From: CAVRRZ01 sp963723745
Lineage (GTDB): Bacteria > Actinomycetota > Actinomycetes > Mycobacteriales > Geodermatophilaceae
NCBI GenBank assembly: GCA_963723745.1
Contig: CAVRRZ010000001.1
Location: 682,001-746,000 of the forward strand
DNA length: 64,000 nucleotides
Reading direction: 5' to 3'
The notes beneath the pieces were generated by a model. The model had not been told where the DNA came from and searched no databases. It saw only the letters and a list, made by a program, of their open reading frames with translations. Shown here in pieces: positions 48,808 to 57,716 of the stretch. The position numbers and the translations under genes were made by a program. Each line of letters begins with the position of its first letter. Position 1 is the stretch's first letter.

Positions 48808-50400
48808 GTGACCGGTGAACAGGACGCGAGCGATCCGGCGCCGCGTCCCCGGCGGGGAGGCGTCGCCCGAGCCGCCACCCTGCTCATCTCGCTGACCGCG
48901 GTCAGCCAGGTGCTCGGCTTCGTCCGGGACGCGGTCATCGCCGCCGTCTTCGGCGCCGGGGCGGCGCTGGACGCCTACCTGGTGGCGCAGAGCGTCATGA
49001 ACCTGGTGCTCGCGCTGGTCGCCGGCGCGCTGGCGCGGGCGGTCGTGCCGCCGGTGGCCCGGGCCGTGGCCGCGGGGGCGGCCGACCGGGCCGACCGGAC
49101 GGTGCGCACCGTCCTGACCCTCACCGCGGCGGTGCTGGTCGCCGGCTCCGTCCTGGTCTACCTGGGCGCCGAGCAGGTCGTCGGCGTGCTGGCACCGGGC
49201 TTCGACGCCGCCACGGCCGACCTCGCCGTCCGGCTCACCCGCATCGTGCTCGTGGCCGCGCTCTTCGTCGCCGGCACCGACATCCTGGCCGCCGCCTGCC
49301 AGGCGCACGGCCGGTTCTTCGCCTCGGGCATCCAGGGGGTGCCGTTCAACCTGGTGATGATCGCGGCGGCCGCCTGGGCCGGCCCCCGGTTCGGCATCGA
49401 GGCCCTGGCGGTCGGTTTCGTGGTGGGCTCGGCCGCCCGGCTGCTCGCCCAGCTGCCCACCGCCCGCGCGGTCGGCCTGCGGCTCCGACCGAAGCTCGCG
49501 CTGCGCGACCCCGACGTCCGCGAGGTGCTGCGGCTGACGCCGGCGCTGCTGGTCGGCAGCGCCGTCCTGAACGTGAACACCCTGGTCGACCGGGCCGTCG
49601 GCTCCGCGAAGGGCGAGGGCGTCATCACCTCGCTGAGCCTGGGCTTCCGGGTCATCAACCTGGTCGACGCGCTGCTCGTGGTCACCGTGGTCGCGGCCCT
49701 CTACCCGGCCTTCAGCGAGGTCGGCCGCCCCGAGCGCCGCGCGGAACTGCGCCGGCTGGTCGACCGGGCACTGCGCGTCATGGTCGCGCTGCTCATGCCG
49801 GTGGTCGCCGTCCTGGTGGTGCTGGCCCGCCCGGTCGTGGAGCTGCTCTTCGGGCGGGGCGACTTCGACGACGCCGCGGTCGCGGCCACCGCGACCGCGG
49901 TCGCGTTCTACGCCGCCTCGGTGCTCGGGGTCGCCGTCCGGTCCACCGCCTCGCGCGCCTTCCTGGCCGCGGGGGACAGCCGCACCCCGACGCTGGTCGC
50001 CGTCGTCGCCATGGTCGTCAACGTGGTCGGCGACCTCACCCTGGGCGTCGCGTTCGGCATCGCCGGGCTGGCCGTGTCGACGAGCCTGTCCCTGGTGGTC
50101 GGTGCGGTGCTGGCCGTGGCCCTGCTCGCCCGCCGGCATGCGGCCCTCACGATCGCCGGTCTCGCGGCGTCGAGCGCCCGGGCCGCCGGGGCCGCCGTGG
50201 CCGCCGGGCTGGCCGGTGCGGCGGTGGTGGGCTGGTGGCTGCCGGACGGCACGGACGACGTCACCGCCCTGGTCCAGGTGGTCGTCGGCGGCGCGGTGAT
50301 CGGGACGCTCTACGTGCTCCTCCTCGCCCTCCTCGGGGGCGACGAGGTGGGCGACGCCCGCACCGTCGTCGGCGACCGGCTGCGTCGCCGCCGCGGTTAG
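48808..50400 (+). CDS. MurJ/MviN-family lipid II flippase-like protein
   Basis: A 530-residue polytopic protein of the MOP superfamily MurJ group, about 14 helices. N-terminal features include TAVSQVLGFVRDAVIAAVFGAGAALDAYLVAQ, the MurJ signature of helix 1-2, and GRGDFDDAAV plus ASRAFLAAGDSRTPTLVA later on. Classic MurJ flips lipid II for peptidoglycan; in actinobacteria several paralogues exist and may export other undecaprenyl-linked polymers. The frameshifted ATP-grasp gene follows 51 bases downstream on the same strand, but a functional link is not evident. GTG 48808 overlaps no neighbour. Confidence 0.85.
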   Translation: MTGEQDASDPAPRPRRGGVARAATLLISLTAVSQVLGFVRDAVIAAVFGAGAALDAYLVAQSVMNLVLALVAGALARAVVPPVARAVAAGAADRADRTVRTVLTLTAAVLVAGSVLVYLGAEQVVGVLAPGFDAATADLAVRLTRIVLVAALFVAGTDILAAACQAHGRFFASGIQGVPFNLVMIAAAAWAGPRFGIEALAVGFVVGSAARLLAQLPTARAVGLRLRPKLALRDPDVREVLRLTPALLVGSAVLNVNTLVDRAVGSAKGEGVITSLSLGFRVINLVDALLVVTVVAALYPAFSEVGRPERRAELRRLVDRALRVMVALLMPVVAVLVVLARPVVELLFGRGDFDDAAVAATATAVAFYAASVLGVAVRSTASRAFLAAGDSRTPTLVAVVAMVVNVVGDLTLGVAFGIAGLAVSTSLSLVVGAVLAVALLARRHAALTIAGLAASSARAAGAAVAAGLAGAAVVGWWLPDGTDDVTALVQVVVGGAVIGTLYVLLLALLGGDEVGDARTVVGDRLRRRRG

Positions 50401-50451
50401 AGAGTTCTCATCCCGACCGGCCGACCGCAATCCTGTTGTTAGCGTCGGAGC

Positions 50452-51596
50452 GTGGTCACGACCCGGCGCGTCCTCGTCGTGACCTCCGGCCGTGACCGCG
50501 GCTCGCTCGCCGCGGTGCGGGCCCTGGACCGCGCCGGCTGGCACGTGGGCGTGGGTACGCCCGGCGGCGCCGGGATGGTCGGGGCCTCGCGCAGCTGCCG
50601 GCGGATCCATGCCGTGCCCCGGCCGCGGGCCGATGCGTGCGACTTCGTGGCCGCGGTGCGCGCGGCGGTCGCCGACGGGGGTTACGACGTCGTGTTCGGC
50701 GGCGGGGACGACTGGATGGCGGCGCTGGCGACGTACGCCGAGGCCGTCCCGGCCGCCGTCGCGCATCCGCCGGCCGACATCGTGACGGCGGCTCTCGACA
50801 AGCTGGACCTGGCCCGCCGCGCGGCCGCCGCCGGGCTGGCCGCCCCCCGGACCGAGCCGGCGACGACCTCGTCGTTGGCGGCCTGGCGCGGCCCGGTCGT
50901 CGTGAAGTCCCGCGCCCACTGGACGCCGGGGCAGCGGCACGGGCTGCGCATCGAGGCCCGCCGGTACCCCGACTCCTCGCTCGCCGCACGCCGGGTCGCC
51001 CTCCTTGCCGAGGCCGGGTTCGATGCCGTGCCCTACAGGAACCCGTCGACGGCACCCTCGAGGCGCTGATCGGGCTCGTCTCCGGTGGCCGGCTGACCGG
51101 CCGGGTCCAGCAGCGGGCGAGTGCCCTGTGGCCCACCCCCAGCGGTGTCACCTGCCGCGCGGAGACGGTGCCGGTCGACGAGGTCCTCGCCGCCGGCGCA
51201 CATCGACGGCTGGCAGATCTGGGCTGGTCGGGGCTGGTGCAGCTGCAGTTCCTCCGCGACGCCGCAGGCGTGGCGCACCTCATCGACCTCAACGGCAGGT
51301 TCTTCGGGTCGATGGCCCTGGCGCTGCGGGCCGGCGCCAACCTGCCCGACCTGTGGGCCCGCCAGACGTTGGGCGAGTCCGTTCCTGCGCCGGCGGACGC
51401 ACGGACCGGCGTCCGCTTCGTGTGGGCGGCGGGCGATCTACGCCGGGCGCACGTCGAGCGCCGGGAGGGCCTCGTGGCCGACGTGGCGTCGGTGCTGCGC
51501 TGGCTGCCCGGATCGGTGACCAGTGTCTGGGACCCCCGGGACCCGGACCCGACCCTCTCGCTGATCCGGGACCGCCTGCGCCCACGCACGGGCTGA
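50452..51596 (+). pseudogene. ATP-grasp enzyme interrupted by a one-base frameshift
   Basis: The first part (50452-51069) encodes the N-terminal and central part of an ATP-grasp ligase (VLVVTSGRDRGSLAAVRALDRAG... ADIVTAALDKLDLARRAAAAGL... PVVVKSRAHWTPG). The reading frame then ends YRNPSTAPSRR. The remaining domain continues in another frame from about 51034 (LQEPVDGTLEALIGLVSGG to LIDLNGRFFGSMALALRAG), ending at 51596. Adding one C in the CCC run at 51031-51033 joins the two as AVPLQEPVDGTLEAL, exactly what the family requires. It is therefore a real frameshift or a sequencing error. The substrate is unknown; such proteins often ligate amino acids or cell-wall components. Confidence 0.85.
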
Positions 51597-51606
51597 GTCG
51601 CGGGCG

Positions 51607-53352
51607 TCAGCGGCGGCGGGTCTCCGGGAAGAGCAGGTCGACGAACCGCTGCACGGTGGGCTGCGGTTCGTGATTGGCCAGCCCCGGCCGCTCGTTGGCC
51701 TCGATGAACACGTGCTCCGGGCCTTCGACGTCGGGAACCATGAAGTCCAGACCGGTGACGGGGATCCCGATCGCCCGGCTGGCCCGCACCGCGGACTGGG
51801 CGATGTCGGGGTGCAGCCGGTCGGTCACGTCGACGATCGTGCCGCCGGTGTGCAGGTTCGCCGTCCGGCGGACCCGGAGCCGCTCGCCGTCGTCGATGAC
51901 GTCGTCGAGGCTGTGGCCCGCCTCGCCCACGACCTCCTCGGTCGTGGCGTCGAGGGGGATGCGGGACTCGCCACCGGTGGCGCGCTCGCGACGCCGGCTG
52001 GTGGAGGCGACCAGCTCGCGCACCGACCGCCGTCCGTCACCCACGACCTCGGCCGGACGTCGGACGGCGGCGGCCACCACCCGGTGGTCGATGACGACGA
52101 CGCGCAGGTCCTCGCCCGCGACGAGCTCCTCGACCAGGACCTCCGGGCAGTACTGCAGTGCGTGCCCGACCGCCCGCTCGAGGCCCGGCCGGTCACGCAC
52201 GCCGACGGTGATTCCCCTGCCCTGCTCGCCACGAGCCGGCTTGACCACCACGTCACCGACGTCGTCGAGCAGGGCCACCGCCTCGTGGAGTTCGCCGTCG
52301 CCGGCCAGTGCGCCCCGGGGCACGCGCACCCCGGCCTTCTCCATGATCCGGCGGGTCACCCGCTTGTCGTCGCAGCGGCTCATCGCGACCGCGGAGGTGA
52401 ATTCCGACAGCGACTCCCGGGTCAGGACGCTGCGACCGCCGACCGACAACCGCATCTCCCCCCACTCGGGGTCGGTGACCTCGACCCGGATGCCCCGGTT
52501 CAGGGCCTCCTCGGCGATGATCCGGGCGTAGGGGTTGAGCTGCTCCATGCCCGGCGGGCGGGCTGCGAACAGAGGCGTGTTGATCGGGTTCTTGCGCTTG
52601 ACGCAGACCGCGGAGACCCGCCGGAACCCGAGCTTGCGGTAGAGGGCGATCGCCGCGGTGTTGTCGTGCATGACCGAGAGGTCGAGGTAGGCGCGCCCCC
52701 GGGCGGCGTACCGCTCGGCCAGCACGCGCACGAGCGCCTCACCGGTACCGGGCGGAGCGTCCTGCGGGTCGGCCGCCAGGCACCACAGGCTCGTGCCACC
52801 CTCCGGGTCACCGAAGGCCAGCCGATGGTCCACCCCGGTGACCGTGCCGACGATCTCGCCGGTGCGGCGGTCCTCGGCGACCAGGTAGGTGAACGTGCGG
52901 GTGCGGTGGTTGCGCCACATCGTGGTCGCATCACCGGTGACCATGCCGCTGCGCGCGTAGAGCGTGTTGATCCGCTCCATCTCCGCCAGCGACGTCACCG
53001 TGCGCACGAAGACCCCGCGGATGAGCTCACCCCTGGGCCGGTAGCGCCACAGCTGCAGGCGGAAGATGAACGACGGGTCGATGAACAGTTCGTCGGGCGC
53101 CAGGCCGACCAGCACCTGCGGGTCCCGCGGGTAGATGCAGATGTCGCGGCGCTCGGTCTCCTCGGCGCGCAGCACGTCGAGGATGCGGCGCAGGTCCGGG
53201 AAGGTCTGGCCGAAGACCAGCCGTCCCCAGCCCATGTCCAGGACGACGTCGGTCTCCATGCCCTCGAGCTGGTGCTGCGAGGGCTGCCGCCAGGAGCGGC
53301 TGGTCAGGGCGGGGGCGGGGCGCCGGCGAGCACCGGCGACGCGTCGGTTCAC
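51607..53352 (-). CDS. ngg: N-acetylglutaminylglutamine synthetase (GNAT plus ATP-grasp)
   Basis: A 581-residue two-domain enzyme. The first half is a GNAT acetyltransferase (ARSGMVTGDATTMWRN... YLDLSVMHDNTAAIALYRKLGFRRV). The second is an ATP-grasp ligase (DDKRVTRRIMEKAGVRVPRG, VVKPARGEQGRGITVGV, VLVEELVAGEDLRVVVI, and metal-binding VFIEANERPG). This fusion is the NAGGN synthetase, which makes N-acetylglutaminylglutamine. The frame opens above 53352, but asnO ends at 53367, so GTG 53352, with GAGGA upstream, is the likely start. It is co-transcribed with asnO. The product, after amidation by AsnO, is the osmoprotectant NAGGN. Confidence 0.9.
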   Translation of the reverse strand: MNRRVAGARRRPAPALTSRSWRQPSQHQLEGMETDVVLDMGWGRLVFGQTFPDLRRILDVLRAEETERRDICIYPRDPQVLVGLAPDELFIDPSFIFRLQLWRYRPRGELIRGVFVRTVTSLAEMERINTLYARSGMVTGDATTMWRNHRTRTFTYLVAEDRRTGEIVGTVTGVDHRLAFGDPEGGTSLWCLAADPQDAPPGTGEALVRVLAERYAARGRAYLDLSVMHDNTAAIALYRKLGFRRVSAVCVKRKNPINTPLFAARPPGMEQLNPYARIIAEEALNRGIRVEVTDPEWGEMRLSVGGRSVLTRESLSEFTSAVAMSRCDDKRVTRRIMEKAGVRVPRGALAGDGELHEAVALLDDVGDVVVKPARGEQGRGITVGVRDRPGLERAVGHALQYCPEVLVEELVAGEDLRVVVIDHRVVAAAVRRPAEVVGDGRRSVRELVASTSRRRERATGGESRIPLDATTEEVVGEAGHSLDDVIDDGERLRVRRTANLHTGGTIVDVTDRLHPDIAQSAVRASRAIGIPVTGLDFMVPDVEGPEHVFIEANERPGLANHEPQPTVQRFVDLLFPETRRR

Positions 53353-53366
53353 GGGAAAGCTGATCC

Positions 53367-55148
53367 TCAGCCGCCGTGGGTCTGCAGCCACAGCTCGAGC
53401 AGCCCGAGCTGCCACAGCTTGTTGCCTCGAAGCGGTGTCAGCTCGCCGTTCGGGTCGGCCAGCAGTCGCTGCACGCACTCGGGACGGAACAGGCCCCGCT
53501 CGCGCGCGGCGTCGCTGGACAACGCGTCCCGGACCAGGTCGAGCACCTTGCCCTCGAGGTGGGTGATCGCCGGCACCGGGAAGTAACCCTTGGGCCGGTC
53601 GATGACCTCCGGCGGGATGATCCGCCGTCCGATCCGCTTGAGCACACCCTTGCCGCCCTCGGCGAGCTTCAGCTCCGGCGGGCAGGCAGCGGCGAGTTCG
53701 ACGAGGTCGTGGTCGAGGAAGGGGACCCGCGCCTCGAGGCCCCAGGCCATGGACATGTTGTCCACCCGCTTGACCGGGTCGTCGACCAGCATGACCTCGG
53801 TGTCGAGGCGCAGCGCGGCGTCCACGGCGGTCTGCGCCCCCGGCGCGCTCATGTGCGCGCGGACGAACTCCAGGCTCGGGTCGCCGTCGACGGCGTAGCG
53901 GTCGCTGACGACCTGCCGTACGGCCGCACCGTCACGGTCGAAGAACGCCCGCGCGTAGGTCTCGACCGCGGCCTGTCGGTCGACCCCGGCCAGCGGTGGG
54001 TACCAGTGGTAGCCGGCGAACACCTCGTCGGCGCCCTGCCCGGACTGCACCACGCGGATCGACTGGCTGACCCGCTCCGAGAGCAGGTCGAAGGCGACCA
54101 CGTCGTGGCTGACCATCGGTTCGGCCATCGCGCCGATCGCGTGCCCCAGGGCCGCGGCGAGCTCGTCGGCGCCCACCCGGATGCGGTGGTGGTCGGTGGC
54201 GAACCGCTCGGCGATGACGTCGGAGTACTGGAACTCGTCGCCCGCCCGCCCACCGGCCGCCTCGAAGCCGATGCTGTAGGTGGCCAGGCCGGTCTGCCCC
54301 TCCTCGGCGAGCAGCCCGACGATCAGGCTGGAGTCCAGGCCGCCGGACAGGAGCACCCCGACCGGGATGTCGGCGACCAGCCGGCGGCGGACGGCGACGC
54401 GCAAGGCCTCCTCGATCGCGTCCTCCCAGTCGCGCGGCGACCAGAGGGCGTGCTCGGGACGGCGCTCGTAGCGCGGTTGCCAGTACCGGGTGTCGGTCGC
54501 GCTTCCGTCGGGCTCGATCACCCGGTAGGTAGCTGGTGGCAGCTTGCGGACGCCCGCGAGGATCGTGCGCGGGGCCGGCACGACGGCGTGCCAGCTCAGG
54601 TAGTGGTGCAGCGCCACCGGGTCGATCGAGGTGTCCACGCCGCCGGCGCGCAGCAGCGCGGGCAGCGTCGAGGCGAACCGCAGCTTGCCCGGCAGTTCGG
54701 CCAGGTAGAGCGGCTTGATGCCGAGCCGGTCGCGGGCCATGACCACGCGGCCGGTGTCCCGCTCGTGGATGACGAAGGCGAACATGCCGTGCAGGTGCGA
54801 CACCACGTCTGGGCCCCAGTGGTGGTAGCCCTTGAGGATCACCTCGGTGTCGCTGGTGGAGAAGAAGCGGTAGCCGTGACCTTCCAGCTCGGCCCGCAGC
54901 TCCTTGTAGTCGTAGATGCAGCCGTTGTAGACGGCGGTCAGGCCGAGTTCGCTGTCGACCATCGGCTGGGCGCCGGCGGGGGACAGGTCGATGACCGACA
55001 GCCGCCGGTGACCGAAGGCCACCCGCCCGGAAGCGAACTCCCCCTGGCCGTCCGGCCCGCGGGGGACCAGGCACTCGACCATCCGGTCGACAGCGGTCGT
55101 GTCGGCCATCGAGCCGTCGAAGGTGATCTCACCGCAGAGGCCGCACAT
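53367..55148 (-). CDS. asnO: Asparagine-synthase-family amidotransferase for NAGGN
   Basis: A 593-residue class II glutamine amidotransferase plus asparagine-synthase domain. Cys2 is the glutaminase nucleophile (MCGLCGE), followed by RGPDGQGEF and YNGCIYDYKELR. The ATP-PPi motif is SGGLDSS (268-274). With the ngg gene directly behind, it matches the enzyme that amidates N-acetylglutaminylglutamine to NAGGN, an osmolyte known in Pseudomonas and rhizobia. ATG 55148 is preceded by TAGATAAAT about 8 bases upstream, which suggests a leaderless transcript. The third gene of the 'trio', an M42-type peptidase, is not adjacent here. Confidence 0.9.
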   Translation of the reverse strand: MCGLCGEITFDGSMADTTAVDRMVECLVPRGPDGQGEFASGRVAFGHRRLSVIDLSPAGAQPMVDSELGLTAVYNGCIYDYKELRAELEGHGYRFFSTSDTEVILKGYHHWGPDVVSHLHGMFAFVIHERDTGRVVMARDRLGIKPLYLAELPGKLRFASTLPALLRAGGVDTSIDPVALHHYLSWHAVVPAPRTILAGVRKLPPATYRVIEPDGSATDTRYWQPRYERRPEHALWSPRDWEDAIEEALRVAVRRRLVADIPVGVLLSGGLDSSLIVGLLAEEGQTGLATYSIGFEAAGGRAGDEFQYSDVIAERFATDHHRIRVGADELAAALGHAIGAMAEPMVSHDVVAFDLLSERVSQSIRVVQSGQGADEVFAGYHWYPPLAGVDRQAAVETYARAFFDRDGAAVRQVVSDRYAVDGDPSLEFVRAHMSAPGAQTAVDAALRLDTEVMLVDDPVKRVDNMSMAWGLEARVPFLDHDLVELAAACPPELKLAEGGKGVLKRIGRRIIPPEVIDRPKGYFPVPAITHLEGKVLDLVRDALSSDAARERGLFRPECVQRLLADPNGELTPLRGNKLWQLGLLELWLQTHGG

Positions 55149-55222
55149 GCATATTTATCTAACCCGCTAGCGGCTCCCGATGCGACGTGGGGCGGTGATC
55201 GTTCCCTCGCCGTAACGCTCCC

Positions 55223-55236
55223 GTTCCACGTGGAAC
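55223..55236. promoter_or_regulatory. GTTCCACGTGGAAC palindrome (parS-like or operator)
   Basis: A perfect 14-bp palindrome 75 bases upstream of the asnO start. It resembles the ParB-binding parS consensus (GTTTCACGTGAAAC) with one symmetrical base-pair change, and could equally be an operator for the NAGGN operon. No parA or parB gene is in the window. Confidence 0.45.
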
Positions 55237-55254
55237 CACGCCGCCCACTCCGCG

Positions 55255-55312
55255 GCAATGGAAGCTTTACCTACGTCCCGGGGGCTCAGGGCGCGGGTAA
55301 AGCTTCCATTGC
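55255..55312. terminator. 17-bp perfect inverted repeat after the S8 protease gene
   Basis: GCAATGGAAGCTTTACC (55255-55271) and its exact reverse complement (55296-55312) flank a 24-nt loop. The right arm lies 15 bases after the S8 protease stop. The arms are only ~47% GC in a ~72% GC background. A terminator is the simplest reading; a short mobile or repetitive element is an alternative. Confidence 0.65.
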
Positions 55313-55327
55313 CTCGGTCGGGTCGGG

Positions 55328-56794
55328 TCAGCCGAGGGCGGCGACCGCGGCCATGACGTCGACCAGGCCGGTGCCCTTGTCGAACGACGTGCGGTACCCG
55401 CCGACGGTCGTGTACGCCGCACCGTCGGTGTAGCGGTACGCGGTGCTCTTGAGCGCGGCCTCGATCTCGGCCGGGGTCGCCGTCGGGTCGGCCTCGAACA
55501 GCTGCGCGACGATGCCGGCGATGTGCGGTGCCGCCATCGAGGTGCCGCTGATCGTGTTGAACGCGGCGAGGTCGGTCAGGCCGGGACCGTTGCGCGGATC
55601 CATGCCGGTCGAGCAGATCGGCATGGTCGGACGGCACGCCGAGGTGATGTTCTCGCCGGGGGCCGACAGGTCCGGCCACGTGGACGGGTCGCCCTGCGCG
55701 CCGCGCGACGAGTAGTCGCTGACCACGCCGTCCCGGGTGCCGGTGTCCTGGTCGAAGGAGGAGGCCACGGAGATGATGCCGCCGGTCGGGTCCTGCCCCG
55801 GCGGGTTGGTCAGCGACTCCGAACCGTCGCCGCCGTCGTTGCCGGCCGCCCACACGGTGACCACGCCCTCGGCGGCCAGCGCCCGCTGCAGCTTGACCGT
55901 CGCCGAGTTCGGGTCGAACTGACCGCCACCCACCGGGCCGTAGGAGTTGTTCGTGACCTTGATCGGCGGGCAGACGTCCGCGGGGACGCCCTCGCCGCAC
56001 GGCGCCTCGTGGTTCTCCAGGACCCAGTTCAGGGCCGAGTCGGCGCCGACGATGAGCAGCACCGCGCCGGTCGAGATCGACACGACGCTCGCGCCGGGTG
56101 CGGCGCCCTGCAGGCGGCTGCCGTCCTGCAGCGTCGTCGGCCGGCCGGCCACGATGCCGGCGACGTGCATGCCGTGCCCGCCGCCGGAGAGGGTGTCGGT
56201 GTCCAGGAAGTCCGGCACGCGGACGACGCAGTCGGTGCCGGTGTCGGACTCGACCAGGCACAGGCTCTTGAGGTTGGCGACGACGGCGCTGCTGCCGTCC
56301 TCGTTGCGCAGGTAGGGGTGCGTCGGGTCCACGCCGGAGTCGATGACGGCGACCGAGACACCGCTGCCGTCGAGCGCGGAGCCGTCTGTGCCGGTCAGCG
56401 TGGCGACCGCCTCGGCACCACGCGTCGCGGTGTTCGACGTCTCCTGGGTGAACTCGATCGGCGTGTTGCCCTCGAGATAGGTCACGCCGGGCTGTGCGCC
56501 CGCGGCCTCGATCTGGTCGGCCGTGCCCGAGGCGACGGCGACGCCGATCTTCTCGAACTCGGTGATCAGGCGCATGCCCGTGGCCTGGACCGCCGCGCGG
56601 GCGGCGGCGATGTCAGCGCCGTGCACCATCACCGTGATCGGCGTGGCAGCCGCCGGCCCGGCGAGCTGGTCGGCCAGGAAGGGCTGGACGGGCGCGTCCG
56701 ACGGCGCGGCCTGGGCCGGGGTGACGGCGAGCGCACCGGCCACCAGGGCGGCGCCACTCACCACCCCGACGATGCGACGGGACGACCGGCTCAT
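55328..56794 (-). CDS. Secreted subtilisin-like serine protease (S8)
   Basis: A 488-residue precursor. A signal peptide ends near Ala29 (TPAQA), then a propeptide-like inhibitor I9-type domain (about 45-125, with ITVMVHGADIAAARAAVQATG) and the S8 catalytic domain (about 140-488). Catalytic residues are Asp152 (VAVIDSGVDPTHP), His207 (GGHGMHVAG) and Ser420 (ISGTSMAAPHIAG), with the oxyanion Asn in VTNNSYG. ATG 56794 has a strong GAGGAG site; longer readings lack a signal peptide. It is probably an exoprotease used for nutrient acquisition. A perfect hairpin follows the stop. Confidence 0.92.
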   Translation of the reverse strand: MSRSSRRIVGVVSGAALVAGALAVTPAQAAPSDAPVQPFLADQLAGPAAATPITVMVHGADIAAARAAVQATGMRLITEFEKIGVAVASGTADQIEAAGAQPGVTYLEGNTPIEFTQETSNTATRGAEAVATLTGTDGSALDGSGVSVAVIDSGVDPTHPYLRNEDGSSAVVANLKSLCLVESDTGTDCVVRVPDFLDTDTLSGGGHGMHVAGIVAGRPTTLQDGSRLQGAAPGASVVSISTGAVLLIVGADSALNWVLENHEAPCGEGVPADVCPPIKVTNNSYGPVGGGQFDPNSATVKLQRALAAEGVVTVWAAGNDGGDGSESLTNPPGQDPTGGIISVASSFDQDTGTRDGVVSDYSSRGAQGDPSTWPDLSAPGENITSACRPTMPICSTGMDPRNGPGLTDLAAFNTISGTSMAAPHIAGIVAQLFEADPTATPAEIEAALKSTAYRYTDGAAYTTVGGYRTSFDKGTGLVDVMAAVAALG

Positions 56795-56918
56795 GGGTTC
56801 TCCTCGTTGAGTGCACGGCGGTGTGCCATGCCTCAACGACGGGGTCCGCGCAGGGTTACTCCTCGGTAGGACGGAGAATGGCGCGCGTGCCCGCCGCCCC
56901 GCCGACCGCGACCCACCC

Positions 56919-57284
56919 GTGAGCGTCCCGCTCGTCGTCGCGGTGACCGTCGTGGCGCTGCTGCTGGCCGCCCTCGGCGCGGTCTCCACGCTGAGCCGTC
57001 GGCGGATCGGCCTGGCCCACCTCGCCGTCGCCGGCCTGCTGGAGACCCTGCTCCTCGTGCAGACCGCCGTCGTGGTCGCCCGGCTCGCCGGCGGCTACCG
57101 CCCCGAGGACACCGCCACCTTTCTCGGCTACCTCTGCGGCGTGGTCCTCGTGCCGGTGGCCGGGGGGCTCTGGGCGCGCTCGGAGCCCAGCCGCTGGGCC
57201 GGCACGGTGATCGGTGTGGCGGGATTGGTCGTCTCGGTCATGGTGTGGCGCCTCCTGCAGCTGTGGGAGGTGCCCGGTGGCTGA
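56919..57284 (+). CDS. Small four-helix membrane protein, unknown
   Basis: A 121-residue hydrophobic protein: SVPLVVAVTVVALLLAALGAV, LAHLAVAGLLETLLLVQTAVVVARL, ATFLGYLCGVVLVPVAGGLW and VIGVAGLVVSVMVWRLLQLW. I do not recognise the family. GTG 56919 gives a clean N-terminal helix; the frame extends upstream but with no transmembrane or signal features. The last eight bases overlap the start of the next membrane protein, so the two are co-expressed and may form a complex. Confidence 0.7.
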   Translation: MSVPLVVAVTVVALLLAALGAVSTLSRRRIGLAHLAVAGLLETLLLVQTAVVVARLAGGYRPEDTATFLGYLCGVVLVPVAGGLWARSEPSRWAGTVIGVAGLVVSVMVWRLLQLWEVPGG

Positions 57285-57711
57285 CGCGCTCGGCCGGCCC
57301 GCCGAGGACGACACCACCCTGCGCGGGCTCGGGCGGGTCCTCGCGGCCCTGTACGGCACCCTCGCGCTCGCCGCGGGCGCCCGGTCCGCCGTCCAGCTCG
57401 GCACCCGGTTCGACGAGGCGCCGCTGGCCTACGTGCTGTCGGCCTTCGCCGCGGCCGTCTACCTGGTGGCCACCGTCGCGCTGTTCCGCGGGAGGCGGGC
57501 CGGACGCCGGATCGCGGCGGCCGCGCTCGCGGTCGAGCTCGTGGGCGTGCTGATCGTCGGCACCCTGTCGCTGACCGATCCTGCGGCCTTCCCGGACGAG
57601 ACCGTGTGGTCGGTGTACGGCCGCGGCTACGTCTTCGTCCCGCTCGTGCTGCCCGTGCTCGGCCTGTGGTGGCTCAGGGCGCGGGCACGCGAGGACGCCG
57701 CGGCGGGCTGA
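57277..57711 (+). CDS. Small four-helix membrane protein, unknown (partner)
   Basis: A 144-residue protein with four hydrophobic helices separated by short loops (VLAALYGTLALAAGARSAV, APLAYVLSAFAAAVYLVATVAL, IAAAALAVELVGVLIVGTLSL, VFVPLVLPVLGLWWL). The motif YGRGYVFVPLVLP is notable. The function is unknown. GTG 57277 overlaps the preceding gene by 8 bp and has GGGAGG at the right distance. It is convergent with the Gly/Asp-tailed protein gene, whose stop is 5 bases away. Confidence 0.72.
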   Translation: MADALGRPAEDDTTLRGLGRVLAALYGTLALAAGARSAVQLGTRFDEAPLAYVLSAFAAAVYLVATVALFRGRRAGRRIAAAALAVELVGVLIVGTLSLTDPAAFPDETVWSVYGRGYVFVPLVLPVLGLWWLRARAREDAAAG

Positions 57712-57716
57712 CCGGG

